A stretch of DNA of 64,000 bases from Polyangium sp. y55x31 (GTDB lineage Bacteria; Myxococcota_A; Polyangia; Polyangiales; Polyangiaceae). The translations under genes were made by a program, and so were the position numbers. A model generated the notes under the pieces. That model was not told where the DNA came from and did no database searches. It was given only the letters and a program-made list of their open reading frames with translations. Shown one piece after another: positions 1-8,479 of the stretch (the first letter of the stretch is position 1; each line of letters begins with the position of its first letter). The stretch spans positions 44,586-108,585 of the forward strand of contig NZ_JARZHG010000039.1 in NCBI RefSeq assembly GCF_029946505.1, given 5' to 3'.

Positions 1-1146
1 CGACCAGAGCACCGGCTGCGAAAAACGGGCCTCGGCGAGCACCTTGCAGGGCTGCTCGAAGGCGCCGTCGATCGAGAGCTTGAGCTCCGTCACCCCGTCG
101 CCTTCTTCGATCTCGTACGTATCGCCGTCCTGCGCGAGCGCCGCCGGCAAAATCGGTACGAGGCCACGATCCGTGGCCTTGTAGACCCCGCGCACCCCCG
201 CGGGCTCGACGCCTTCGAGCAGCGGCGAGGGCGAACGCACGGGCGCCGTCGTGCGCGTGCCGTCCCAGAGGATCGGCTCGGCGAAATCGACCCACGCGTT
301 CTCCACGGGCACGACGTGCAAGCGGAACGTATCGTTCGAGACCGACAAAGTCGTGGGGAACTCCTCGTCGAGCTCCAGGAAGAGGTCGAGCGTGTCCCAC
401 GGGGCGCGGGTCTGCGGCACCTCGACCTGCACGAAAAGCTCCTGCTCGGGCAGGTGGAAAAACGAGCGAATGCGGGCCAGCGAGCCGCGGTCGTCGCCGT
501 CTTCGAGGGCGCTCGCGCGCGGGGCGCCGAAGGAGACGCGGCAGGTGATCTCGGGCCCGTCCGAGCCGGCGACGGCAAAGGCGCGCGTGAGGTGGCGGGA
601 GAGCGCATCGTGCAGCGCGAGGGAGGCGCGATAATCGTCGAGGCGCCGCACGTAAAACGAGAGCGTGGCCGCGTTTTTCCAGGAGCGCCGGGCGCGGAGG
701 CGGATCCGCACGAACAGCCGCCGGTTCTGCTCGACGAGCCGCGCGCCCGCGACGTCGATCGGCAGGATCGCGAGCGGTCGCATCATCGCAAAAAGCCCGA
801 CCTTGCCCTCGGTCGACATCGCGCGGAAAAGCGTGCCTCGCGGCAGGACCGCGGGCTCGACGCGCTCCTCGCCGACCACGCATTCGACCATCATTGACGC
901 GGGCGCCGGCACGAGCAGCTCGTCGAGCGTGCCGGCGGCGATTCGACGGACGGCCGCGGCCGTCGCGCGCTGGGCGGCGGCGCGTGTCCTCGCCGAAAAA
1001 AACGCCTGTGCTTCGAGGATCCGGCGCACGTCGGGATCTTCGGCCCCGAGCGAGAGCGCGCCCTCGGCCTCGCGGCGCGCGGCGAACGCGTCGAGCGCGG
1101 AGAGCTCCTCCAGGAAGAGCGAATTCAAGGTCTCGACCTCTGCCAT
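1..1146 (-). CDS. tssF: T6SS baseplate protein TssF (VasA/ImpG family), C-terminus cut by window edge
   Basis: The frame opens at an ATG at 1146 and stays open to the window edge, giving 382 residues of a family that usually runs to about 600. It is therefore the N-terminal two thirds. The start reads MAEVETLNSLFLEELSAL, a TssF-like opening, followed by EPAVLPRGTLF and, further on, the FFHLPEQELFVQVEV stretch typical of the family. TssF forms the baseplate wedge with TssG, TssE and TssK around the VgrG hub. It is the last visible gene of the tssB-led run and starts 9 bp after the spike-extension gene stops. The family is recognised from sequence pattern and gene context together. The missing part lies to the left of the window. 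Confidence 0.85.
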   Translation of the reverse strand, partial: MAEVETLNSLFLEELSALDAFAARREAEGALSLGAEDPDVRRILEAQAFFSARTRAAAQRATAAAVRRIAAGTLDELLVPAPASMMVECVVGEERVEPAVLPRGTLFRAMSTEGKVGLFAMMRPLAILPIDVAGARLVEQNRRLFVRIRLRARRSWKNAATLSFYVRRLDDYRASLALHDALSRHLTRAFAVAGSDGPEITCRVSFGAPRASALEDGDDRGSLARIRSFFHLPEQELFVQVEVPQTRAPWDTLDLFLELDEEFPTTLSVSNDTFRLHVVPVENAWVDFAEPILWDGTRTTAPVRSPSPLLEGVEPAGVRGVYKATDRGLVPILPAALAQDGDTYEIEEGDGVTELKLSIDGAFEQPCKVLAEARFSQPVLWS

Positions 1147-1155
1147 CGTCCCCTC

Positions 1156-1737
1156 CTATCCGAGATTCACCAGGTTTCCCTGCACGTTCGTCATGGCGCC
1201 CTTGAGGGTCGCGATTCCGGACGATTCGAGGTTCATCGTGCCATCGGCCTTGGCCTCGATCATCGCGCCCTTGGCCGAGATCTGGCTCGTCCCTTCGAGC
1301 GTGAGCGTCGCCGACGTGGACAACGTCGCGCCCGCGCTCTCGAGCGTCAACGTATTCGAGCTCGCGCCCGTGAGCCCCACCTTCGACGTCCCCTCGACGG
1401 TGACGTTCTGCGCCCCCGAGATCGACACATTCGCGTCCGAGGCGATCGTCGCGTCCTTCGTGCTTTGCACGGAAAACGTGTCCTGGCTCGTCCAGCTCGA
1501 CGCCTTCGTGGAGGTCATGGTGATCGTCTCGTCGGCCGTGACCTCGAATTGCTTGCAGGCGATCGCGATCTTCTCCGACGTCTGCGTGATCGTGCTCGTC
1601 GCCGAATCGCCGGCGACCTTGATCTCGATCTTCGTCCCGTCCATCACGATGGTCTGCGTGATGCTGGCGTCGGCGTTGACCACGGTCACGGTGATCCCCG
1701 CGGTCTTGTCCATCTCGATGGTGCAGACCAGCGGCAT
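1156..1737 (-). CDS. Beta-repeat spike extension protein beside VgrG
   Basis: This 193-residue protein is built almost entirely of Thr/Ser/Val/Ala-rich beta repeats of the type TLTLEGTSQ and VTVEGTSKV, resembling the DUF2345 or gp5-needle beta-helix that usually forms the C-terminal part of VgrG. Here it is a separate gene, with its own ATG and a GGAGGG ribosome site, 6 bp after the vgrG stop codon. I infer that it trimerises and either extends the VgrG spike or carries a tip or cargo. No catalytic motif is visible. An alternative is an independent VgrG-associated adaptor. The beta-repeat nature is seen directly; the role is inferred from position. Confidence 0.6.
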   Translation of the reverse strand: MPLVCTIEMDKTAGITVTVVNADASITQTIVMDGTKIEIKVAGDSATSTITQTSEKIAIACKQFEVTADETITMTSTKASSWTSQDTFSVQSTKDATIASDANVSISGAQNVTVEGTSKVGLTGASSNTLTLESAGATLSTSATLTLEGTSQISAKGAMIEAKADGTMNLESSGIATLKGAMTNVQGNLVNLG

Positions 1738-1743
1738 GACCGA

Positions 1744-3378
1744 TTACCCTCCCGTCTCCTCGACCTTGAGGGTCATCTTGCCCTCCTCCAGCCGGAGAAG
1801 CACGGTGTCCTTGTCGTTCGTGCGCAAGACACGCAGGACCGGCTTTTCGTCCTGGTAATCGTGGAGCACGGAGGTGTTGTTCGTCGAGGTTTTCCCGAGG
1901 AAGAGGTGCTGCCCCTGCCCGTCCTTGGCCACGCGCGCCTCGGCGCGCCAATCGAGCATCCGGATGACCGTGGCCTTGCTGAAATCGAGGGCCACGAGCA
2001 CGCGCTGATTCTTGTAGAGCGGCAGATACAGGTTCCCCGCCCCGCTCTCCGGCTCGTACGGCGCGGTGATCTCCTTGTTCTCGAAGAGCGGGATCTTGAC
2101 CGTGTATTGATCGATCGACGTATCCTCGTCCGTCGCGAAATCGTACGTGATGTCCGTATCTTCCCCGACGGCGCTCACCACCTTGCCTTCGAGGTGACCG
2201 GGGAAGCGCGGATCGACGGTGGACGGCAGGCGAACACGCGCCTCGCTCTTCTCTTCGAGGCGAGCCGTGCATTCGACGGAAAAACTCGCCGCGGTGTCGC
2301 CGTAGGTCGGCTCGGACCCGTCATCGAGGGCGCGCGCTTCGAGCGAAAGAAAGAACACGCGGAACGATTCGGTCGCCGCGATCAGGTTCGAGCTGTGTCC
2401 GCCCTTCGTGGAGATGTCGAGCAAGCTGCCCGGCGAGACGGCCACCGTGGGAAAACGTCGAAACGAAAGCTCGACTTCGCGCTTGGGCAGGAGGGGCCGC
2501 GCGGTCTCCAGGGTGACGCGATCGTCGACGTCTTGCGCGATCGGCGTGCGAAGGAGCGTGTCGCGATACATGCCCGTGGCGGCATTCGTGTTGTCGACGA
2601 GCTCGGTCGCCGTGCTCTCCGTGTACGAGTTCAGGACGCGCGGCTTGTAACGCGGGACCTCGGGGAAAAACGAGGTCATGGAGGAGAGATCGTCGAGCAA
2701 AAGCTCCGAAGCCTCCCCGCTCGTATCCTTTGCTCCCTTGATCGAATACGTGCCCTCGGCGTGGTCGTACGTGAAGACGCCGTTCCGGTGGCGCACGTAC
2801 CAGATCACGAGATCGTAAAAGCTCGATCGCGCGGCCGGATCGAGGTGGAAAAAGATCTGCGACGCCGTCGTGGTGATGACGTCCCAATCGTAGGTCAGGC
2901 TGATCTTGTCGCCCTTGTGGGCCTCGATCACGTCCTTGAACGTCGTCTCGGTATAAAGCGCGCAGGGAAAATGCTGCCGCCAGAGCGCCTGCGCCGGGTC
3001 CACGAACGTCACGCGGTAGCGCCGGACGAGCACCGCCGGCTCGTCCATCACCCGCTGCATCGTCTCCTCGCGCACCGACTTTTCGAGCACGAGGCCACTC
3101 GTCGTGATCTCCGCGTCGTCCGCCTCGGTGTCCGTTTCGAGGTGCCCCGGCTTGATCGAAAGCGAGACCTCGCCGAGATCGGCCTTCACGAAATCCGCGA
3201 GCAGGTCGTCGGTGTATTTCCCGCCCCACGACGAGTCGTCCTGCATGACGAACTCGACGGAGCCCGAGACGCCCCACGCTTCCATGCGCAAGGAAAAACC
3301 CCGCACGTTGCCGCCCGGGATCGTGTGCTCCGTCCCCCCGACCGTGAGCGCCAGCGTGATTTCGAGTTTTTCCTTCAA
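1744..3378 (-). CDS. vgrG: VgrG spike core protein (TssI) without a fused needle domain
   Basis: The 544-residue protein has the layout of the gp27-like beta-barrels of VgrG, with GSVEFVMQDD near the start and a LYTETTFKDVIEAH stretch around residue 145. A gp5-like OB domain follows near residue 400 (HLEGKVVSAVGED, IPLFENKEITAPY, LPLYKNQRVLVALDF). It ends with short beta strands (VLRVLRTNDKDTVLL) instead of the long beta-helix usual in VgrG; that part appears to be the next gene. The start codon is TTG at 3378, with GGAGG upstream. VgrG forms the trimeric tip of the secreted tube. It lies between tssE and the spike-extension gene in the structural run. Confidence 0.75.
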   Translation of the reverse strand: MKEKLEITLALTVGGTEHTIPGGNVRGFSLRMEAWGVSGSVEFVMQDDSSWGGKYTDDLLADFVKADLGEVSLSIKPGHLETDTEADDAEITTSGLVLEKSVREETMQRVMDEPAVLVRRYRVTFVDPAQALWRQHFPCALYTETTFKDVIEAHKGDKISLTYDWDVITTTASQIFFHLDPAARSSFYDLVIWYVRHRNGVFTYDHAEGTYSIKGAKDTSGEASELLLDDLSSMTSFFPEVPRYKPRVLNSYTESTATELVDNTNAATGMYRDTLLRTPIAQDVDDRVTLETARPLLPKREVELSFRRFPTVAVSPGSLLDISTKGGHSSNLIAATESFRVFFLSLEARALDDGSEPTYGDTAASFSVECTARLEEKSEARVRLPSTVDPRFPGHLEGKVVSAVGEDTDITYDFATDEDTSIDQYTVKIPLFENKEITAPYEPESGAGNLYLPLYKNQRVLVALDFSKATVIRMLDWRAEARVAKDGQGQHLFLGKTSTNNTSVLHDYQDEKPVLRVLRTNDKDTVLLRLEEGKMTLKVEETGG

Positions 3379-3400
3379 GGCCCGCCTCCGCAGGACGAGC

Positions 3401-3760
3401 CTACCCGCGGCGCACGGAGACGTTCCGGAAGACGCTGTGCATGAACACGTGATACGTCACCGGCTGTCCGCCCACGAGCCCCGTGAGCGTGAATCGCACC
3501 CAGAGGCCCTGGTCGCGGCCGATCAGGGTGAGCTTCGGTTCGCGCAGCCGCGGCTCGTAGGCCCGCACGACCCCGAGCATCTCGGCGCAGAGCTCGTCGA
3601 GCAAGGGCTTCGTCGCGAAATGGCCGTCGTACCGGCCGAGCCCGTACACCTCGACGGCCGAGGCATAACCGCCCTTCGCGTTGAGCGACACCTCGAGGTT
3701 GCGCGCGATGCTCTCCAGACGGGGTTCGTGATCGCCCCTGAGCTTGCCGAAGAACGACAA
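3401..3760 (-). CDS. tssE: T6SS baseplate protein TssE (gp25-like)
   Basis: At 119 residues this is close to the family's usual size. The conserved opening of the gp25 family is present: SIARNLEVSLNAKGGY, then VYGLGRYD, and a C-terminal GLWVRFTLTGLVGGQPVTY beta region. TssE joins the sheath to the baseplate. The start is a TTG at 3760 preceded by GGAGG at a normal distance; no ATG in frame fits better. It sits between tssK (28 bp away) and vgrG (23 bp away) in the same direction. Confidence 0.85.
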   Translation of the reverse strand: MSFFGKLRGDHEPRLESIARNLEVSLNAKGGYASAVEVYGLGRYDGHFATKPLLDELCAEMLGVVRAYEPRLREPKLTLIGRDQGLWVRFTLTGLVGGQPVTYHVFMHSVFRNVSVRRG

Positions 3761-3787
3761 CGACGGCCTCCTCCGCGGTCCCTTCTA

Positions 3788-5062
3788 TCACGACCGCCTC
3801 CAGGAGAGCAGCACCTGCAAGCCCTCGAGCTCTTTGGGCATCAAGAAACAGATCGCCCGCTCCCGGAGCACGGCCCCCCACTCGCGCGCGTCGTCGCCCG
3901 CCGACGAGCCCGCCCCCACGATCCGATAAAAATCCACCGGCCCGCCGAACCGATGCCGGAATGGCGGGTTCGGCGAATACACGAGGCGCATGCCGCGGAG
4001 CGCGTGCTCGCGCACGAGGCGGAGCCGCCCCGGGCTCGAGAGCACCGTCCCTTCGAGCGGCAGTTTGTCCGCGGTCCGATTCTTGAGGACCACCACGTAA
4101 AGCTCGGTCGCGCCGAGGGCCTCGGGCGGGAGATCCCCCGCGACGAGGCGCCCATTCTCGGAGACGAACGAAATCGCAGGCTCCTCGGGCGTGGGCACGC
4201 GGGCGCGCGACGAGATCTCGTCGAGCACGACGCCGAAAATGCGGGCGAGATCGTGGTGGTCGTAAGGAGGCGCCGAGAAGGGCGCGGCCCGCTCGTCGAG
4301 CAGGCCGAGCTCGAGCGCGAAATTACGCAGCGCCGAATAGACCGGATACGGGTGCAGGTGGACGCCGCGGTCCATGTCGTCGAGCAGCCCGCTGAGCTTG
4401 CGGGCCTCGACGCGCACGCGAAAGAGCGGCGCCGCCGAATCCCCGCGCGCCACGGCCTCCAGCGCGAGATCGTCGAGCGCGCCTTCGATCTCGGCGAGCT
4501 CGCCGCGCAGGCGCGTGAGGCGCGGCGCGAGGTACGGCGTGGGGCCGATCCGCACGAGCGGCGGGATGAAATCGGTCGAGAGGCGGAATTGCCCCCCGGT
4601 CGTGACCTCGAATTGGCCGAGCTCCGCCCGGCCGATGCTGCCTTCGATGCTCGCCTCGGCCGAGAGCACGACGCGGAGCAAGACGCGCGGGATTTCCTTG
4701 GGCGAGGGCGGTTCGAGCGCCCCCTCCGCGTTCGCCTCGTCGTCCGGAGGCAATACGTGGGCGAACACCTCGACGCGGCGCCGCCCGGCGGCCTTGAGAT
4801 CGAGCGGCGCGCTGAGGCGGGCATTGCCGGGCACATCCACGAGCGCCCCGTCCGGCAGGACGGCCGTGAGGCCCGACACCCAGAGCACGCCATTCTTGGG
4901 ATCGTCGCCGTTCCATTCGAGCCGCGCGATCCCGGTGAGGGGCAAACCGATGTGGCTCGCCCTGAGCGCGGCTTCGGCCGAAAGCGCTTCCTCGAGGCCG
5001 AGGAAATGCTCGGGGAGCAGGACCTGCCCGATCCGCCATTTCGGCCGTGCCAGCGCCGTCAC
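3788..5062 (-). CDS. tssK: T6SS baseplate protein TssK (VasE/ImpJ family)
   Basis: This 424-residue protein starts with the TssK signature (WRIGQVLLPEHFLGLEEAL) and continues with IARLEWNGDD and a beta-rich N-terminal shell. The central helical region (LRGELAEIEGALDDLAL, LRNFALELGLLDERAAP) and the C-terminal receptor-binding part (VDFYRIVGAGSSAGDD) also fit the family. TssK links the baseplate to the TssJLM membrane complex, which is not in the window. The start is GTG at 5062, giving VTALARPKW; it lies 13 bp after the stop of the Hcp-position gene. Confidence 0.88.
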   Translation of the reverse strand: MTALARPKWRIGQVLLPEHFLGLEEALSAEAALRASHIGLPLTGIARLEWNGDDPKNGVLWVSGLTAVLPDGALVDVPGNARLSAPLDLKAAGRRRVEVFAHVLPPDDEANAEGALEPPSPKEIPRVLLRVVLSAEASIEGSIGRAELGQFEVTTGGQFRLSTDFIPPLVRIGPTPYLAPRLTRLRGELAEIEGALDDLALEAVARGDSAAPLFRVRVEARKLSGLLDDMDRGVHLHPYPVYSALRNFALELGLLDERAAPFSAPPYDHHDLARIFGVVLDEISSRARVPTPEEPAISFVSENGRLVAGDLPPEALGATELYVVVLKNRTADKLPLEGTVLSSPGRLRLVREHALRGMRLVYSPNPPFRHRFGGPVDFYRIVGAGSSAGDDAREWGAVLRERAICFLMPKELEGLQVLLSWRRS

Positions 5063-5074
5063 GGTTCGTCCCGG

Positions 5075-5644
5075 CTAGCTTTGCGCCAAGCCCCAGAGCT
5101 TGGCGAAGTTTTTCCCCTTGCCGACGGCGACCTGCAGCGATTGCGCCGAGGGCTGGGGCTTGATGCCGGTGTTGAACGTGAAGTTGATGGGCGACTGCAC
5201 CTCGGTCGACGCGTCGTCCGCCACCGAGAGGTTCAGCTCATCGCCCCGCTTCTCCAGGATTCCATTCATGTCGGTCGAGTTCGAGTGGAAGCAGAGGTAA
5301 TACTCCTTCTGCACCGGATCGTACTCGTAGACCGAGAACTGGAACGTGACCAGCACGTTCGTCATGGAGGTGTAAATCAGGAGGGCGATGTTTTGCTTGT
5401 TCGACGCGGAGACCTGCCCGGTCAGATACACCGCGTCGGTGACGCCCGTCTCCCAGAGGATGTCGCGCAGGACCGCGACGACCGCCAGATCCTCGGTCGG
5501 GTTCGTGGGGTTCTTGCACGTCAGATCGGCGGTCAGCGTCGTATCTCCGACTTTGATCGACGTGATGAAACCGACCGCTGTCTGCTTGTCCTTCTTGTAG
5601 TTGAAGCCCTGATAAACGTCGAGGACTTTACGAAACTCCGGCAT
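5075..5644 (-). CDS. T6SS tube-position protein, possible divergent Hcp (TssD)
   Basis: The 189-residue protein lies directly between tssC and tssK, where hcp is commonly found, and its length and beta-rich composition suit a tube protein. It starts MPEFRKVLDVYQGF and contains repeated beta stretches such as GDTTLTADLTCKNP and NVLVTFQFSVYEYDP. I could not see the usual Hcp motifs, so assignment rests on position and size. No other hcp candidate is visible in the window. It has an ATG with an AGGAAAGGA ribosome site. Alternatives are a sheath or tube accessory protein specific to this T6SS subtype. Confidence 0.45.
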   Translation of the reverse strand: MPEFRKVLDVYQGFNYKKDKQTAVGFITSIKVGDTTLTADLTCKNPTNPTEDLAVVAVLRDILWETGVTDAVYLTGQVSASNKQNIALLIYTSMTNVLVTFQFSVYEYDPVQKEYYLCFHSNSTDMNGILEKRGDELNLSVADDASTEVQSPINFTFNTGIKPQPSAQSLQVAVGKGKNFAKLWGLAQS

Positions 5645-5679
5645 GGCCGTTCATCCTTTCCTGAATGCTCGATCCCGTA

Positions 5680-7338
5680 TCAGGGCCCGCCCAGGGCCGC
5701 TTCGAGCCGGAGCTCGACGTCCATTCCTTCGAATTGCGCGTGCGGCAGAACCGAGATGACCGACTTGTACCAGCCGAACGGACCCGGCTTCGGCTCCACG
5801 CTCACGCTCACGGCCTTGAACGGATAGAACCGCAAGGTCAGATCGTCGGGATTGACGACCGTCGTGACGTACCCGCCGAGCCAGTTCGCCAGCACCTGCT
5901 GGATGTACGGCCCGTCGGCCGTGCTGCCGATGTACTCGCGCATCATGCGCTTGACGAAATGCGCGATGCGCGTGATCGAGAACGAGTACGCGAGGTTCGT
6001 GACGAGGTGCGCGTTCTTCGTGTTGAGATCCTCGACGAACGTGCGCGGCTTCTTGAGCGACTGCGCGCTGAAGAACGTGGCCACGGCCTCGTTTTTCTTG
6101 TGCACGAGCGGGATGAAGCCGTTCGAGGCGAACTGCAGCTCGCGGTAATCGGGGATCGCGATCTCCACGGGCGGCTGCTGGTGCTCGTAGCCGTTCTTCT
6201 CGTACGTGTAGACCGTGAGCCCCTCGACGATGCCGCCGCCGCGCGGCCCGCGAATGTGCTGGGCCCAGCCCGAGCCCTCGAAGGAACGGACCATGTTCTT
6301 CGCGAAGAGAATGGCCGCGTTGCCCCAGAGGAAATTGCTCGCGTCGTCCGTGCGGCCCGGCTGGACCGTCTCCTTGTAACCGACGAGGTTGCCCGCTTCG
6401 AGCTTGTACGAGTGGCCGAACGGGCGGCGCAGGAGGTAGCGCGGCAGCACGAGCCCGAGGTACGCGGCGTAATCGGTGTCGCGCAGCTCGTTGTACTTGC
6501 CGAAATGCGGGTGCGTGAGCACCGCGTCGAGGTCGCCGATCTCCGCGACCTCCTGCATCGTCTTGCAGGGCGAGAAGAAGTCCGGCGCGACCGACGAGAC
6601 GAACGGGCAATGCGAGGCGTTCGCCACGCGGCCCATGGCGCGCAGCCAGTCGATGTCCTCGTCCGACGAGTCGAACTCGTAGAGGCCGATCATCGTGGCA
6701 AAGGGCTTGCCGCCGTACCGATCGTACTCCTGGATGTAGACCTTGTTGAAGAGGCTACCGCCGAAGATGTCGGTGTCGTGATCGATGACGTCGGCGCCGA
6801 TCTCGGCCTTGCTCCCGTCGAGGAAATCGATGATGACGTCCTCGCTCTCGACGCCCGACGCGAGGTGGTGCAGCCCCCGCCAGACCGCCTCGAGGGCCTG
6901 GAAATCGTCGTCGTGGAAGACGTCGTCGAGGTGCTTGCCGAGCTTCTCGTCGACCTTCTGCGCGACGAGCGCGATCGCCTCGACGACGTTCGAATAACTC
7001 GCGAAGACGTGCAGCGGTCCGAGCTCCTCGTCGCGCGAGAGCGTGAGGTCGTCGCTGCAATTGACGAGCAGCGCCGCGAGGTCGTTCATGAACCGCGCGC
7101 CGTCGTTGATGTTGACGTTGCGGTCATCGAATTTGAGCGGGGCCGTCGCGCCGGAATCGTCGGCGAGGGAGAGCGCGCCGTCCGTGGAGCCCGTCGGCTG
7201 CGCCGCCGGCTTGACCTCGCTGATGAGGAGCTTGAGCGAGTCACCTTCCTTGAGGTCGCCCGCGGTCTCGCCGAACGCCCCGAGAAGATCCGCTTTGAGT
7301 TCGTCGGCGGTTTTGGGAGTTGTATTCGTGACAGGCAT
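5680..7338 (-). CDS. tssC: T6SS contractile sheath large subunit TssC (VipB)
   Basis: The 552-residue protein carries the TssC hallmarks in order: LEAVWRGLHHLASGV, LFNKVYIQEYDRYGGKPF, MIGLYEF, ASHCPFVSSVAPDFF, RYLLRRPFGHSYK, NFLWGNAAILFAKN, and the C-terminal LANWLGGYVTT and LRFYPFKAVSVSV. With TssB it polymerises into the cytoplasmic sheath whose contraction drives the tube out. About 95 N-terminal residues precede the conserved core and look flexible. The ATG at 7338 has a GGAGCG ribosome site and lies 15 bp after the tssB stop. Confidence 0.95.
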   Translation of the reverse strand: MPVTNTTPKTADELKADLLGAFGETAGDLKEGDSLKLLISEVKPAAQPTGSTDGALSLADDSGATAPLKFDDRNVNINDGARFMNDLAALLVNCSDDLTLSRDEELGPLHVFASYSNVVEAIALVAQKVDEKLGKHLDDVFHDDDFQALEAVWRGLHHLASGVESEDVIIDFLDGSKAEIGADVIDHDTDIFGGSLFNKVYIQEYDRYGGKPFATMIGLYEFDSSDEDIDWLRAMGRVANASHCPFVSSVAPDFFSPCKTMQEVAEIGDLDAVLTHPHFGKYNELRDTDYAAYLGLVLPRYLLRRPFGHSYKLEAGNLVGYKETVQPGRTDDASNFLWGNAAILFAKNMVRSFEGSGWAQHIRGPRGGGIVEGLTVYTYEKNGYEHQQPPVEIAIPDYRELQFASNGFIPLVHKKNEAVATFFSAQSLKKPRTFVEDLNTKNAHLVTNLAYSFSITRIAHFVKRMMREYIGSTADGPYIQQVLANWLGGYVTTVVNPDDLTLRFYPFKAVSVSVEPKPGPFGWYKSVISVLPHAQFEGMDVELRLEAALGGP

Positions 7339-7353
7339 GATCGCTCCTCGACC

Positions 7354-8295
7354 TCAGATGGCGAGCACCTTGTAATTGTCTTTCGCCCACTTCTGGAGCT
7401 CCTTGAGCCCGTCGGGCGAGGCGAGCGCGCGCTTCATCTGGGCGCGCAGCTCGGGGCGGTTGCGCAGCATGGATTGGAGCTCGAGCATCATCAGCTTGAT
7501 GACGCGGAGCCGCTGGAGCTCGGGAATGCTGCTGGCCACCGCGTCCGGCGTGAAATCCTTCATCGACGCGAAGGCCACCGTGCGCTCCGCGCTGACCTTG
7601 AGCGGCGTGGTGATGGGCAGGACGTACACCCGACCCTTCGAGACGTCGTCGTCGTCGCTGTCCTCGGCCTCGGGCTTGGGCACATTCGCCGCGTCCAGCG
7701 CGACCACGCGATTGCGCAAAAGGCCCGTCACGAGGCCGACCTTCTTGCGGGTCGACGGGTCGATCGTATCACCGGCGACCTCGCCGGAGAACGTGATCGT
7801 CGCGCCCTGGACCTCGAGGTTGCCCCCGTCGTCGATCGATTTCACGTCGAGCGTGCCGCCCACGATGATCTCCCCGTCGACGCGGCTCAGGCCGTTCTCC
7901 TCCGGCGTGCTCTCGAAACGCGCCTTGCCGGAGAGCGGATATTTGCCGGCCTCTTTGCGGGCGATGGCGCCGCTCGGGACCGTGCAGACGATCCGGTCGA
8001 GGGTCACGGTGCCGGGCAGGCTCGATTTGAGGTGCGAGAGCGCCTTCGGCAAATGCCAGGTCGGGACGATCTCGCTCAGGTGATCGTCCACGGTGGTCCC
8101 GCGCTTGATCGAGCGGACGTTCCGCTCGGCGAGGGCGGGCAGGAGGCCCGCGGCGCGCTTGGAGCGGCCCTCGAACTCACCCAGGACCAGGACCCGGTAG
8201 GGCAGCTTCTCTTGCTGCGGCGTGCCGGTGATGTTGGTCCGATAGGTGATGGTGAGCCTGGACTTGAAAATCTGGTCCTGGATATACTTGCTCAA
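7354..8295 (-). CDS. tssB: T6SS contractile sheath small subunit TssB (VipA) with large internal insertion
   Basis: Residues 12-80 match TssB (LTITYRTN, LPYRVLVLGEF, TTVDDHLSEIVPT) and residues 236-313 match its C-terminal half (VAFASMKDFTPDAVA, then LQRLRVIKLMMLELQSML). Between them lie about 155 extra residues, including an acidic stretch (EDSDDDD, about residue 211-217). The protein is therefore 313 residues long, against about 160-170 for the usual family. The extra block is Gly/Val/Thr-rich and probably beta-structured. The start is TTG at 8295, with AAGGAG nine bases upstream. It leads the second T6SS unit, after a terminator and a 90-base leader region. Confidence 0.85.
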   Translation of the reverse strand: MSKYIQDQIFKSRLTITYRTNITGTPQQEKLPYRVLVLGEFEGRSKRAAGLLPALAERNVRSIKRGTTVDDHLSEIVPTWHLPKALSHLKSSLPGTVTLDRIVCTVPSGAIARKEAGKYPLSGKARFESTPEENGLSRVDGEIIVGGTLDVKSIDDGGNLEVQGATITFSGEVAGDTIDPSTRKKVGLVTGLLRNRVVALDAANVPKPEAEDSDDDDVSKGRVYVLPITTPLKVSAERTVAFASMKDFTPDAVASSIPELQRLRVIKLMMLELQSMLRNRPELRAQMKRALASPDGLKELQKWAKDNYKVLAI

Positions 8296-8317
8296 GATCG
8301 GTTCTCCTTCCCCACCA

Positions 8318-8333
8318 CCTCGTCCAAACGAGG
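8318..8333 (-). promoter_or_regulatory. Inverted repeat in the leader upstream of tssB
   Basis: CCTCG and CGAGG arms with a six-base spacer lie 23 bases upstream of the tssB start codon, in the short non-coding stretch between the tssG terminator and tssB. It could be an operator or a leader hairpin. I saw no convincing sigma-54 or sigma-70 promoter match in this stretch. Confidence 0.25.
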
Positions 8334-8386
8334 CAAGACGCGCGTTTGCCAGCGATGCGACGCTCGCCTTTGCCCCCCTCGTGCAG

Positions 8387-8418
8387 AAAACCCGAGGACC
8401 GAACCGTGGGGGCTCGGG
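8387..8418 (-). terminator. Rho-independent terminator between tssG and tssB
   Basis: On the minus strand a CCCGAG/CTCGGG stem is followed directly by TTTTCT. It sits about 60 bases beyond the tssG stop codon and 90 bases ahead of tssB. It separates the ANL-tssA-tssG unit from the tssB-tssF unit. Confidence 0.55.
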
Positions 8419-8479
8419 GCTTTACGGTTCCAATCGCGCATAGCGTTCCACGGGCGCGCTCCCGGGGACAAATTTGCCG

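Noticed and set aside
3104..5827. A long plus-strand open frame opposite tssK, tssE and vgrG
   Set aside because: It is an antisense shadow with composition unlike a folded protein; the minus-strand genes are recognised.
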